From Pacificibacter marinus (lineage in GTDB: Bacteria > Pseudomonadota > Alphaproteobacteria > Rhodobacterales > Rhodobacteraceae): a stretch of DNA of 64,000 nt. The stretch is taken from contig NZ_JAHKPK010000040.1 in assembly GCF_018860665.1 (NCBI RefSeq), positions 1-64,000 of the forward strand, read 5' to 3'. Of the stretch, positions 8,618 through 17,331 are shown piece by piece; position 1 is the stretch's first letter, and every line of letters begins with the position of its first letter. The notes beneath the pieces are model-generated. The model did no database searches. It was not told the origin of the DNA and saw nothing but the letters and a program-made list of their open reading frames with translations. The position numbers were made by a program, and so were the translations under genes.

Positions 8618-10307
8618 CGGTAGGGGTCCGCGTTGGCTCCAGCCCCTCTTCTATCAAAACACGGTCCAATCCGATGGACAGCTTCAAACGAATCCGTTCC
8701 GCGTCTTTTTCAGTTGGATCAAAGGACAACGCACGGTTCCACTGAAAGCGCGCCTCGCGTGTGCGTCCAACAGCCCAATACACATCCCCCAAATGGTCAT
8801 TCAAAATGGGATCAACGGGCAAAAGTGCTGTCGCCTTTTCCATGGGGGCCACGGCACCCTCATAGTCACGCAGACGGAACAATCCCCAAGCCAAACTGTC
8901 GGTGATATAGCCGTCATCTGGACGCGCAGCCACTGCGGCGCGGATCATGCTCATGGCCTCATCGAGGTTCTCATTCATCTCAAGAAATGAATACCCCATG
9001 TAATTCAAAACCTGCGGCTGGCCCGGTTGCAGTTCAAGCGCATGGCGAAAATCGGCTTCGGCTTTGGCCCATTGACCATCTCGCTCATAGGCGATGCCCC
9101 GCGTGAACAACAAAGGCCACTCGGCGGCTGTAAATTCAGACACCTTAGACAGAGCGGTTGAATAGGCATCGATCGCCTCACCATACATTTCTTCACGCCG
9201 CATCGCATCGCCCAGCGCCGTATAGACCTCGGGCATATTGCTATGGGTTTTGGATAGGGCACGCAAAACCTCAAGCTCTGCATCCGATTTACCCTCAGCA
9301 CGCAACGCGGCAGCGCGACCCAATTCGGCCAAGTAAAAGGTGGGAGAGGCAGGATCAATGGCACTATAAACTTGTGTGGCCAGATCGTAATGCTGCAAAC
9401 GTTCCAGAATGTTTGCAACTCTCAGCGCGTAATCTGCTTTATCTGGGCGCAATTCCAATGCAATCCGCGCGTATAAAAGCGTGTAGCCATCGTCAAACCC
9501 GCCATTCACAGCATCCGTGACAGAACTAAAGACTTCAGCGATACCATCTTGTGCATTGGTCACAATATCAAACGGTACGCTTTCGCCCGATGCCAATTGC
9601 GCGTCAAACGCAAGCACTTGCGGGTCGCGCGTCGGCCCGAACGCATCACGCAGCAACTGGCGTGCATCATCGTTACGCTCCAACTGACTAAGCATTTGCG
9701 CGCGGGCGAAAACCACCCCACCAGTTTGCGGCATAGACGGATCGGACAATAACGCCAAACCGCCCTCAAAGTCGCCCACCAAAGCCAAGGCCAAAGCGTG
9801 ACTATAAGGGCCAAAGACTTGAAAACCATCATCGCCTTTTGAAAAGGCGTCAAACAGCTCCAGCGCCTCGCTCATTTCGCCCTTACCCACATGAGCCCAA
9901 GCGCGGCTCAATCCGTCAACGATAGATGAGACGCCCTCGCCCGCTTCGATGATGGTCAAAAGGGCATCCCAGTCCCCAGCTTCAACATAGCGAGGAAACA
10001 AAATCATCGCGGCAGTTTGACTGCTGGGGTCGATGTCTTTGAGCATCGTCGCATAGCCAAAGGCATCGTCAAATGCGCCAACAGAAATTTTGGCTGCGAT
10101 TAAGGTTTCCAATAAATCTGGGTTGCGCGGATCAGAGACAAGAGATTGGCTCGCATACTGAGCTTGCTCTTGGTAATCGCGCTCCATCACAGCCTGACGC
10201 GTCGCCAAGTAAGACCCTGCATCAGCGAAGCTCGCTGTGGTCGAAGACAGTGTCAAACCAACGGACAGACCCAAGGCGGCAAGTTTTAAAATCGCGAACT
10301 GTTTCAC
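8610..10307 (-). CDS. Exported tetratricopeptide-repeat protein
   Basis: About 565 residues with an N-terminal signal peptide (hydrophobic run LKLAALGLSVGLTL, cleavage probably near SFADA) and many TPR helices, clearest in the C-terminal half, for example AEADFRHALELQPGQPQVLNYMGY and neighbouring repeats. It is probably a periplasmic scaffold; no enzymatic domain is seen. The start is ambiguous. AGGGAG abuts the ATG at 10313 directly but stands six bases before a GTG at 10307, so the GTG is preferred; ATGs at 10313 and 10331 are alternatives. It is the upstream partner of ispE, an arrangement I recall in other roseobacters. Confidence 0.82.
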   Translation of the reverse strand: MKQFAILKLAALGLSVGLTLSSTTASFADAGSYLATRQAVMERDYQEQAQYASQSLVSDPRNPDLLETLIAAKISVGAFDDAFGYATMLKDIDPSSQTAAMILFPRYVEAGDWDALLTIIEAGEGVSSIVDGLSRAWAHVGKGEMSEALELFDAFSKGDDGFQVFGPYSHALALALVGDFEGGLALLSDPSMPQTGGVVFARAQMLSQLERNDDARQLLRDAFGPTRDPQVLAFDAQLASGESVPFDIVTNAQDGIAEVFSSVTDAVNGGFDDGYTLLYARIALELRPDKADYALRVANILERLQHYDLATQVYSAIDPASPTFYLAELGRAAALRAEGKSDAELEVLRALSKTHSNMPEVYTALGDAMRREEMYGEAIDAYSTALSKVSEFTAAEWPLLFTRGIAYERDGQWAKAEADFRHALELQPGQPQVLNYMGYSFLEMNENLDEAMSMIRAAVAARPDDGYITDSLAWGLFRLRDYEGAVAPMEKATALLPVDPILNDHLGDVYWAVGRTREARFQWNRALSFDPTEKDAERIRLKLSIGLDRVLIEEGLEPTRTPTDG

Positions 10308-10366
10308 ACGCATCTCCCTATGTGTTGACATAAGCCTAGCGCGCACATTCGGGGGCTGCAATGGAT

Positions 10367-10388
10367 GGGGGGCCCGCAAAGGCCCCCT
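10367..10388 (-). terminator. GC-rich hairpin after the ETF-QO gene
   Basis: GGGGGGCC (10367-10374) and GGCCCCCT (10381-10388) form a strong stem with a six-base loop between the ETF-QO stop codon and the TPR gene start. On the minus strand it is not followed by a T-run, so intrinsic termination is uncertain; it may mainly stabilise the 3' end. Confidence 0.4.
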
Positions 10389-10424
10389 AAACTGTTCAAT
10401 TAAATCATGTTCGCGGCAAAACGC

Positions 10425-12077
10425 TTACATATTAGGATAATTCGGCCCATCCCCGCCCTGCGGAACGGTCCATGTGATATTTTGGCTCGCTTCCTTAATG
10501 TCGCATGTCTTGCAATGCACGCAGTTTTGGAAGTTGACCACAAACTTAGGCTCTTGGCCTTCTTCCGTCAGATATTCGTAAACACCTGCGGGACAATAAC
10601 GCGCGGCAGGTCCGCCGTAGACGTTATAGTCTGTGGAAACCGCAACAGCAGGGTCCGCCAATCGCAAATGGCTTGGCTGACTTTCTTCATGATTTGTTGC
10701 CGCAAACGACACATTTGTCAGGCGGTCAAAGGACAGCACGCCATCCGGTTTCGGATAGTCAATCATCGGATAATCGCTGGCCTTGCCTGTGCTTGCCGCA
10801 TCAGATTTACCGTGCTTCACCGTGCCAAACAATGACGTCCCAAGGATCGTGTTGCACCACATATCAAAGCCACCCAGCGCCAAAGACGGGAACAATCCCA
10901 GCTTAGACCAAAGCGGCTTCACATTGCGCACTTTTTTCAGGTCTTTGCCAACCGCGCCGCTGCGCAATTCAGTTTCGTACGCCTCAAGTGTATCGCCAGA
11001 ACGTCCGTCTTTAAGCGCCGAGACAACGGCCTCAGCAGCCGCTTTGCCAGACAACATCGCGTTATGATTGCCTTTGATCCGCGGCACGTTCACCAAACCA
11101 ACAGAGCAGCCCAGCAAGGCCCCACCTGGGAATGCCGCCTTAGGCATCGACTGATAACCGCCCTCGGAAATCGCGCGCGCGCCATAGGCCACGCGTTTAC
11201 CGCCTTTGAGCAGCTCAGCAATCATCGGGTGATGTTTGAACTGTTGGAATTCCATATAGGGGAACAGGTTCGGGTTTTTATAGTTCAAGTGAACCACGAA
11301 ACCAATAAACACTTGATTGTTTTCAGCATGATAGACGAAAGCGCCGCCACCAGCTTTGCCGCCCAAAGGCCAGCCCATTGTATGGGTCACTGTGCCCTCG
11401 ACGTGTTTGGCGGGGTCAATTTCCCAGATCTCTTTCATGCCAAGGCCGTGCTTTTGCACGTCGCGCCCAGCAGACAGGTCGTATTTCGCAATAACCTCTT
11501 TGGACAAAGACCCACGCACACCTTCGGACAGCAACACGTATTTGCCATGCAATTCCATGCCGGGCTCTGAATCAGGGCCAAGCGTGCCATCAGCTTCAAG
11601 ACCAAACACACCCGCGACCACGCCTTTAACTTCGCCGTTGTCGCCGTAAATAAGCTCAGAACAGGACATGCCTGGGAAAATTTCGACGCCCAGCTCTTCG
11701 GCCTGCTCAGCCATCCAGCGACACACGTTGCCCATCGACACGATATAATTGCCGTGATTGTTCATCAAAGGCGGCATTGGAAAATTAGGAATGCGGATTT
11801 GACCAGCGGCACCGAGCATATAAAAATTATCGGTTTTCACAGGTGTGTTCAGCGGCGCGCCTTTGGCTTTCCAATCGGGGATCAATGCATCAAGACCACT
11901 TGGGTCTAGCACAGCGCCTGACAAAATATGCGCGCCCACTTCTGAGCCTTTTTCCAAAACAACAACGTTTAGGTCAGCATCGAGCTGCTTCAATCGGATT
12001 GCGGCGGATAGACCAGCAGGCCCCGCCCCAACGATAACGACGTCATATTCCATCGCTTCGCGCTCAATATTTGACAT
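10425..12077 (-). CDS. etfD: Electron transfer flavoprotein-ubiquinone oxidoreductase
   Basis: A 550-residue inner-membrane-associated flavoprotein that passes electrons from ETF (reduced by acyl-CoA dehydrogenases) to ubiquinone. The FAD-binding motif VVIVGAGPAGLSAAIRL is at the N-terminus. The C-terminal 4Fe-4S ligands are in CPAGVYE and NCVHCKTCDIK. The ATG at 12077 has GGGAG eight bases upstream and is preferred over one 24 bases earlier. It fits functionally with the acyl-CoA dehydrogenase gene found about 8 kb away; the ETF subunits themselves are not in the window. Confidence 0.95.
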   Translation of the reverse strand: MSNIEREAMEYDVVIVGAGPAGLSAAIRLKQLDADLNVVVLEKGSEVGAHILSGAVLDPSGLDALIPDWKAKGAPLNTPVKTDNFYMLGAAGQIRIPNFPMPPLMNNHGNYIVSMGNVCRWMAEQAEELGVEIFPGMSCSELIYGDNGEVKGVVAGVFGLEADGTLGPDSEPGMELHGKYVLLSEGVRGSLSKEVIAKYDLSAGRDVQKHGLGMKEIWEIDPAKHVEGTVTHTMGWPLGGKAGGGAFVYHAENNQVFIGFVVHLNYKNPNLFPYMEFQQFKHHPMIAELLKGGKRVAYGARAISEGGYQSMPKAAFPGGALLGCSVGLVNVPRIKGNHNAMLSGKAAAEAVVSALKDGRSGDTLEAYETELRSGAVGKDLKKVRNVKPLWSKLGLFPSLALGGFDMWCNTILGTSLFGTVKHGKSDAASTGKASDYPMIDYPKPDGVLSFDRLTNVSFAATNHEESQPSHLRLADPAVAVSTDYNVYGGPAARYCPAGVYEYLTEEGQEPKFVVNFQNCVHCKTCDIKEASQNITWTVPQGGDGPNYPNM

Positions 12078-12174
12078 AAAATTGCTCCCTCGATCAGTCA
12101 ATCGTTCAACCTTCCTACCCTTTAAAACTAGGCATGGTCAATTTCTGGAAGGTCATTTTGTACGTTATCAGCAA

Positions 12175-13116
12175 TTATTTTTTGAACAATTGCCGCAAAG
12201 CAGCATAAAGCACCAAGACGCAGACGATAGATGCATAGCCATCCACTGCATAATGCCAGCCCGTATAGACCGACAAAAACAAAATCGTCACGGCAAAAGC
12301 AATCGCGACAGGCGCAAAGAACCAGCTTCGCTCTGTCATATAAACCGCCCATACAGCAGCAATCGCCACATGCATAGACGGAAACGCGGAAATGGCCGCC
12401 CCGCCGGTATTCATGCCATCGTCCGTGACGAGCGCCTCCCAAAGCCGCGTTTGTAAAGCGTCCACAGAGGTTCCGGGGAATGTTAAATCTTTGAGCGATG
12501 CAATCATTGGCGCAAAGGCGTCTCCACCATAATAGCGATCAATGTAAATTGGCCCCACAGATGAAAATGCCGTGGCGATCACATTGCCAATCAAAATCCA
12601 TGCCAAGGCGTAGAGCGCCAAAAATCGAACCTTGCGGGCCGGATCTTGATCACTCAATGCCAAAAACGCTGGGAATGAAAACGCGAAAGCTCCCCAAAAA
12701 CCGGAATAGGTCCGCACGGCGCCATCCGTATCTATATAGGCGCTCAACCGATGCGACAGTTCCCAAGGCGCCACGCCGCCGTGCAATGCAAGATCCCATT
12801 GCGCGAACATCCCATCGGCCCAATAAGGCACCAGTACGGGAATGGTCCCCTTCATCAAAGTGTAAGCACACACCAAGGCAATCGTTGCGATAAACCCATA
12901 TAGTGCCTCAGAAATGCGCGCGGGATGACGCACCACGTAGTAGACAAGAACGGGGAACAACCACATTACCCATGGGCCTGCGCCCATATATTTAATCAGA
13001 TCCGTGGCCAAGAACCCGATTTCCATCAAATGCCCAAAGGAAAACCCATAAAGAACCACAGTCGTGACGATGGCAAAGATGAGATAGATAATGGAAAATC
13101 TTGCAAAAACAGTCAT
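12175..13116 (-). CDS. PAP2-family membrane phosphatase/inositolphosphotransferase-like protein
   Basis: A 313-residue polytopic inner-membrane protein with about seven hydrophobic helices. The PAP2 catalytic signature is visible in its variant form: SAFPSMHVA (usual PSGH) and YTGWHYAVD (usual SRxxxxxHxxxD). This is the version found in the AUR1/IPT1-like branch, so it may transfer or remove phosphate groups on lipids. The substrate is not known. It is divergent from greA. Confidence 0.8.
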   Translation of the reverse strand: MTVFARFSIIYLIFAIVTTVVLYGFSFGHLMEIGFLATDLIKYMGAGPWVMWLFPVLVYYVVRHPARISEALYGFIATIALVCAYTLMKGTIPVLVPYWADGMFAQWDLALHGGVAPWELSHRLSAYIDTDGAVRTYSGFWGAFAFSFPAFLALSDQDPARKVRFLALYALAWILIGNVIATAFSSVGPIYIDRYYGGDAFAPMIASLKDLTFPGTSVDALQTRLWEALVTDDGMNTGGAAISAFPSMHVAIAAVWAVYMTERSWFFAPVAIAFAVTILFLSVYTGWHYAVDGYASIVCVLVLYAALRQLFKK

Positions 13117-13338
13117 TTGGCCTTGGCTCTCTCAAGATTGTTTACGTTCACCTGATGTATTGTTTACGAATGCGGCACAATTATGGAAAACAACACGGAT
13201 TTTTTCCGCCGCTCGCACCTCGTCAGTGGTGTCTGCTCTTGCAATTTGGGCGCGTTCGGGGTCTGGTGTTTGAACAAAATCAACAACCAGACGCGCAGCA
13301 TTCAGTGCTGTGACGTCTTTTTCGTGCGAATGAGTGCT

Positions 13339-13809
13339 ATGGAAAAAATTCTTATGACCCGCGCCGGTCACGCCGCGCTGAGTGCTGAGCTCAAAAATCT
13401 CACTTCAGTTGAACGCCCTGCAATCATTCAAGCGATTGCAGAAGCGCGCGAACATGGCGACCTATCGGAAAACGCCGAATATCATTCAGCACGTGAGAAA
13501 CACAGCTTCATCGAAGGCCGCGTCAAAGAGCTCGAAGGCATCTTGTCTTTGTCTCAAATCATCGATCCCAAAAGCCTGTCAGGCGCTGTCAAATTTTCTG
13601 CGACGGTTACGATTGTTGACGAAGACACCGATGAAGAAAAAACCTATCAAATCGTCGGCGAACACGAAGCTGATATTGAAAACGGCTTGCTAAACATCAA
13701 GTCGCCAATCGCACGCGCTTTGATTTCAAAAGAAGAAGGCGATAGCGTCGACGTTCGCACACCCGGTGGCTTGAAAAGCTACGAGATTCTCAAAGTTGAA
13801 TACATTTAG
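13339..13809 (+). CDS. greA: Transcription elongation factor GreA
   Basis: 156 residues, the standard GreA length. It starts [18 protein letters not shown], has the acidic coiled-coil tip [20 protein letters not shown], and a C-terminal FKBP-like domain ending [10 protein letters not shown]. GreA enters the RNA polymerase secondary channel and stimulates cleavage of backtracked transcripts. The reading frame is open 156 bases further upstream, but GreA homologues start at this ATG. No strong Shine-Dalgarno is visible. Confidence 0.95.
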   Translation: MEKILMTRAGHAALSAELKNLTSVERPAIIQAIAEAREHGDLSENAEYHSAREKHSFIEGRVKELEGILSLSQIIDPKSLSGAVKFSATVTIVDEDTDEEKTYQIVGEHEADIENGLLNIKSPIARALISKEEGDSVDVRTPGGLKSYEILKVEYI

Positions 13810-13853
13810 TCCGCAAGGGCTGTCTGCTTAAAATATTTCGCTGGGAGGCCACT

Positions 13854-14861
13854 TTGGCTCAAGACGGCAAACAATCCATCGAACTTGGCGTGTACACCCG
13901 CCCAGAAGATGATGCGCGTATCACGACGACTGAAATTATCGCTGGCGCTTTGTCCATCATCTGGTTGGCAATGACAGCTGTTTTTTTCATCGTTGTCGAT
14001 GGTGGTGACAACGAGTCTCACTTTGACAGCATCCGCTTTGTCATGATGCTGATCGCTATTTTCATGCCGATTGCCATGATTTGGGTCGGCGCACTTGCCG
14101 TGCGCGCCTCTCGGACGATGCGTGATGAAAGCAGACGTCTGCAGGCTGCAATTTCTGCAATGCGCCAAAGTTATCTTTCTGGTCAAGGCAGCGGTGCCTC
14201 TGCATCCGTTGAAAAAAAGCTCGAAGAAATCGTGGCCGCACAGCGTAAAACGCAGACGACGTTGGCGACCTTTACCTCAATCCGCCCCCAAGAGACCCCG
14301 CCCGAAGACAGGCTTGCGATTGCATCGCCGGTCTTGGCCGAGGATCAAGCCTCTTTGGCCTTGGGAACACCGTCAGAAAATCTGGCACCGCCCTTATCGG
14401 TTGCAGACTTTATTCGTGCGATGAATTTTCCTGAAACAGCGGAAGACAAAGAAGGTTTTCGTGCCCTACGTCGTGCATTGACCGATCGCAAAGTCAGCCA
14501 GCTTATTCACGCCGCACAGGATATTTTAACCCTGCTCAGCCAAGACGGCATTTATATGGACGATCTGCGCCCAGACCGTGCCAAGCCAGAGGTTTGGCGC
14601 CACTTTGCCAAAGGCGAACGCGGTCGTGTTGTGGCACCTTTGGGCGGAGTGCGTGATCGGTCCAGCTTGGCGCTGGCCTCTGGGCGGATGAAACAAGACG
14701 CCATTTTTCGCGATGCAGTCCATCATTTCTTGCGCAAATTCGATAAAACCTTTGCCGAATTCGAAGCCACAGCAACGGACGAAGAAATCGCTGCCCTGTC
14801 GGATTCACGCACAGCGCGCGCCTTTATGTTATTGGGCCGTGTCGCAGGAACTTTTGACTAG
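13854..14861 (+). CDS. Membrane protein of unknown function, TTG start
   Basis: A 335-residue protein with two N-terminal membrane helices (about residues 29-50 and 63-84), then a short coiled coil (ESRRLQAAISAMRQSYL, with EKKLEEIVAAQRKTQ after) and a soluble C-terminal region. No catalytic motif is recognised. I regard it as a conserved roseobacter protein without a named domain. The start is a TTG at 13854 with GGAGG five bases upstream, a convincing pair; there is no ATG nearby in frame. It lies between greA and azlC on the same strand. Confidence 0.8.
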   Translation: MAQDGKQSIELGVYTRPEDDARITTTEIIAGALSIIWLAMTAVFFIVVDGGDNESHFDSIRFVMMLIAIFMPIAMIWVGALAVRASRTMRDESRRLQAAISAMRQSYLSGQGSGASASVEKKLEEIVAAQRKTQTTLATFTSIRPQETPPEDRLAIASPVLAEDQASLALGTPSENLAPPLSVADFIRAMNFPETAEDKEGFRALRRALTDRKVSQLIHAAQDILTLLSQDGIYMDDLRPDRAKPEVWRHFAKGERGRVVAPLGGVRDRSSLALASGRMKQDAIFRDAVHHFLRKFDKTFAEFEATATDEEIAALSDSRTARAFMLLGRVAGTFD

Positions 14862-14928
14862 ATTTATATAAATCGCCCCATTGACGATCAGATCGACCAT
14901 TGATTCAGATATTTTTTGGAAACAGACC

Positions 14929-15645
14929 ATGCAGCAGCCCCATCAACGCAAGCCGTTCACTCAAGGCGCTTTAGACAGTCTGCCATTTTTTATCGTCATC
15001 GTGCCATTCGGGGTTTTATTTGGCGTGATTGCCACCGAAGCGGGCATGAACTTGGCGCAAGTGATGGGCTTTTCCATACTGGTCATTGCAGGGGCGGCGC
15101 AACTGACAGCGCTACAGCTTTTGACAGAGCACGCCCCCACCTTGATCGTTATCGTTACAGCCTTGGCCGTGAACCTTCGTATGGCAATGTATTCAGCATC
15201 ACTTGCCCCGCACCTTGGTGCCGCCCCATTGTGGAAACGCGCTTTTGCGGCCTATGTTCTATTCGATCAACCTTATGCTCTATCGACGATTGAATTCGAA
15301 AAACGCCCCAACCTTAGCACCGCAGACAAGCTGAGGTATTTTTTTGGCGCAGGTGTGCCTTTGGGGCTGACTTGGTACGTCGCAACGTTTGGTGGTGCCG
15401 TTTTGGGTGAAAAAATCCCTTCCGATCTTGGGGTTGATTTCGCTGTGCCCATCACTTTTTTAGCCGTCGTCGCGCCTATGCTGAAATCTTTGGCTCATGT
15501 CGCAGCGGCGATAACCTCAATTGTCTTGGTGCTTGCGCTTAGTTTTATGCCTTACGGCACAGGCCTATTGGTGGCGGCAGTCGCAGCGCTTGTGGTGGGC
15601 GCGCTGGTTGAAACATGGGTTGAAATGCAAAGGAACACAGAATGA
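14929..15645 (+). CDS. azlC: Branched-chain amino acid export subunit AzlC
   Basis: A 238-residue inner-membrane protein of the AzlC family. The signature segments are FIVIVPFGVLFGVIATEAG, AGAAQLTALQLL and NLRMAMYSASLAPHL. With AzlD it forms a small permease that exports branched-chain amino acids or analogues in studied cases. The ATG at 14929 fits the usual N-terminus; an in-frame TTG at 14881 is less likely. The stop overlaps the azlD start (ATGA), so the two are translationally coupled. Confidence 0.9.
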   Translation: MQQPHQRKPFTQGALDSLPFFIVIVPFGVLFGVIATEAGMNLAQVMGFSILVIAGAAQLTALQLLTEHAPTLIVIVTALAVNLRMAMYSASLAPHLGAAPLWKRAFAAYVLFDQPYALSTIEFEKRPNLSTADKLRYFFGAGVPLGLTWYVATFGGAVLGEKIPSDLGVDFAVPITFLAVVAPMLKSLAHVAAAITSIVLVLALSFMPYGTGLLVAAVAALVVGALVETWVEMQRNTE

Positions 15646-15971
15646 TTGAGGCCAGCACCGCACAAATCTGGATCATCATCATTGCGATGGGGATCGGAAC
15701 ATATGTGATCCGGTTTTCATTCTTGGGATTGATCGGAAGCCGAGAGCTGCCGAACTGGCTTTTAAAAATGCTTAGGTTCACACCTGTGGCTGTTTTGCCG
15801 GGCGTGGTGGCGCCTATGCTGATCGGCAGCAACGCCGCGCATTCCGCCGACCCGCTAAGGTTGTCAGCGGCCATGGTCACACTCATCGTCGGCTTGCTAA
15901 CCCGCAATGTACTCTACGCGATTATCGCAGGTCTGAGCGTCTTTTTCGGTCTGGGCGCTTTAATCGGCTGA
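15642..15971 (+). CDS. azlD: Branched-chain amino acid export subunit AzlD
   Basis: A 109-residue, very hydrophobic protein with about four membrane helices and the AzlD pattern GIGTYVIRFSFLGLIG followed by LLKMLRFTPVAVLPGVVAP. It partners AzlC, whose gene overlaps its start by four bases. The family is broad, so the exact substrate remains open. Confidence 0.9.
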   Translation: MIEASTAQIWIIIIAMGIGTYVIRFSFLGLIGSRELPNWLLKMLRFTPVAVLPGVVAPMLIGSNAAHSADPLRLSAAMVTLIVGLLTRNVLYAIIAGLSVFFGLGALIG

Positions 15972-15988
15972 TCACATTGATCGGATAA

Positions 15989-16633
15989 TCAATTGAGCAG
16001 CAAGTGCGGTGCTTCTACGAAGTGACCATTTTGCGCTGGCGAATCGTCGGAATGAGATGTGGTTGTCACATTTGGCAATTCATCAAACCATGTCATCACC
16101 TTTTTGGGGAACATGGTTTGCGGCGCATCTTCAAATCCCGGTAGGCCTGCCAAAATGTCCGTTATGCTATCCGCACATTGCGCCTTAGCCACAGCACCAT
16201 ACGCTTGAATGCGCGCCAAAGCCAATTCTGCAACCTCGGGGCTAACCAGAACGGTTTGCTCGATCACATCGTAGGTCACACGGGCATGGTAATCGATGTA
16301 GAATGCAACGGCTGCATCAGACATGCCAAAAATCACATCATTGCGTTCTGGCAAATGCGGGTGGTTGAATGTACCTGCTGGATCAAACATAGCGCGTTGG
16401 GACGGCGCGTTGACCATCAAGCCAGAATGTGCGCCCGCACCAGATCGGGCACCAACAACTGTGAAAAGCGTGATCGCGCTTGGCCCATCGTGACGATAGA
16501 CAGAGCGGGAAACTTCGGAATCGGGCGCCCAAACAGGTTCAGCCGCACCGCAAGCCGTCAAAACAACTGCCGCTAGAAACAACACCCCTAGCCGCAGACC
16601 GCGCAACGATCCACTTCCCACACGTTTACTCAT
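15989..16633 (-). CDS. Predicted lipoprotein of unknown function
   Basis: A 214-residue product with a lipoprotein signal: basic start MSKRVGSGSLRGLRLG, hydrophobic core and lipobox LTAC near residue 28. The remainder is soluble and shows no motif I recognise; it includes a VGARSGAGAHSGLMV segment. It should be anchored in the inner or outer membrane facing the periplasm. The ATG at 16633 lies two bases after the stop of the cytochrome oxidase microgene, so the two are co-transcribed. An upstream in-frame start would overlap the whole microgene and is rejected. Confidence 0.8.
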   Translation of the reverse strand: MSKRVGSGSLRGLRLGVLFLAAVVLTACGAAEPVWAPDSEVSRSVYRHDGPSAITLFTVVGARSGAGAHSGLMVNAPSQRAMFDPAGTFNHPHLPERNDVIFGMSDAAVAFYIDYHARVTYDVIEQTVLVSPEVAELALARIQAYGAVAKAQCADSITDILAGLPGFEDAPQTMFPKKVMTWFDELPNVTTTSHSDDSPAQNGHFVEAPHLLLN

Positions 16634-16635
16634 AC

Positions 16636-16770
16636 TTAGGTTCTGAAGATCGCGAGGAAAACCAACACGAGAATCGAGAAAACGCCAACGCGAGTTGACC
16701 ACTTCATGAAGCCTTCAAAAGACTGTTCTTGAACGGAAATATCCATTTCACCGTGTTTATGTTCGGACAT
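16636..16770 (-). CDS. aa3-type cytochrome c oxidase subunit IV
   Basis: A 44-residue protein starting MSEHKHGEMDISVQEQSFEG, followed by a single membrane helix (residues about 30-42). This is the pattern of the small bacterial cytochrome c oxidase subunit IV found in alphaproteobacteria (first seen in the Rhodobacter and Paracoccus aa3 oxidases), with the conserved Q-E-Q-x-F-x-x-F/W-x-K lead-in to the helix. An AAGGATC ribosome-binding site stands about nine bases upstream of the ATG at 16770. The catalytic subunits are not in the window, so this subunit is encoded apart from the main cta operon. Confidence 0.9.
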   Translation of the reverse strand: MSEHKHGEMDISVQEQSFEGFMKWSTRVGVFSILVLVFLAIFRT

Positions 16771-16854
16771 GTTCTTTGATCCTTATCGCTATTTTTGGAA
16801 TGAATTAAAGGAAATGCGCGCCTGTGTCACCTGCTCTTCGCACCCTGTGTGAAC

Positions 16855-17331
16855 TTATGTCTCACTGTTGCTTTCCAGATCGTCGACCAAACGAAACCCA
16901 ATACGCGTTGCAGCGACTTCTGGTTTTTGCTTTGGCAAGGCGCGCAGCATGACGTTCAATTGGGTCACGTGTTGCACAAGCTGGGTTTTGGTGCCCGCTT
17001 CGTCTGATCCATAGAATGTGACGAGATCTGGATCAAAAAACCCCATCCCCTCAATCCGCAACGCGCCCGTGCTAGACCCCGTGTATCCCATCGCGATTTC
17101 GTGTTCACCGTCGAGCTGTTCTTCGAAATTTTTGATGTACAAAATCAGACGTTCATAGGCCCATTCCGCAGGGCTTTTTTGATCGACAGGCTTACGTGAC
17201 AAAGCGGCTGGAAGTGGCTTTTGCTCAGGCGATTGAGGCGCATTGGGATCACTGTGAACCACCCGAGCACGCGGCATTGCGGCGGCTTCCGCAGCTTCGG
17301 CTGACGTTTGAATTTGATCTGTTTCGTTCAT
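16855..17331 (-). CDS. DUF6173-like conserved protein
   Basis: A 158-residue cytosolic protein with a variable, Ala/Pro-rich N-terminal third and a conserved C-terminal part containing SPAEWAYERLILYIKNFE and EGMGFFDPDLVTFYG. I recognise this as the family named DUF6173 in alphaproteobacteria; its function is unknown. Its start overlaps the MBL hydrolase stop by four bases, and it is the last gene of a three-gene unit with the acyl-CoA dehydrogenase and the hydrolase. Confidence 0.8.
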   Translation of the reverse strand: MNETDQIQTSAEAAEAAAMPRARVVHSDPNAPQSPEQKPLPAALSRKPVDQKSPAEWAYERLILYIKNFEEQLDGEHEIAMGYTGSSTGALRIEGMGFFDPDLVTFYGSDEAGTKTQLVQHVTQLNVMLRALPKQKPEVAATRIGFRLVDDLESNSET

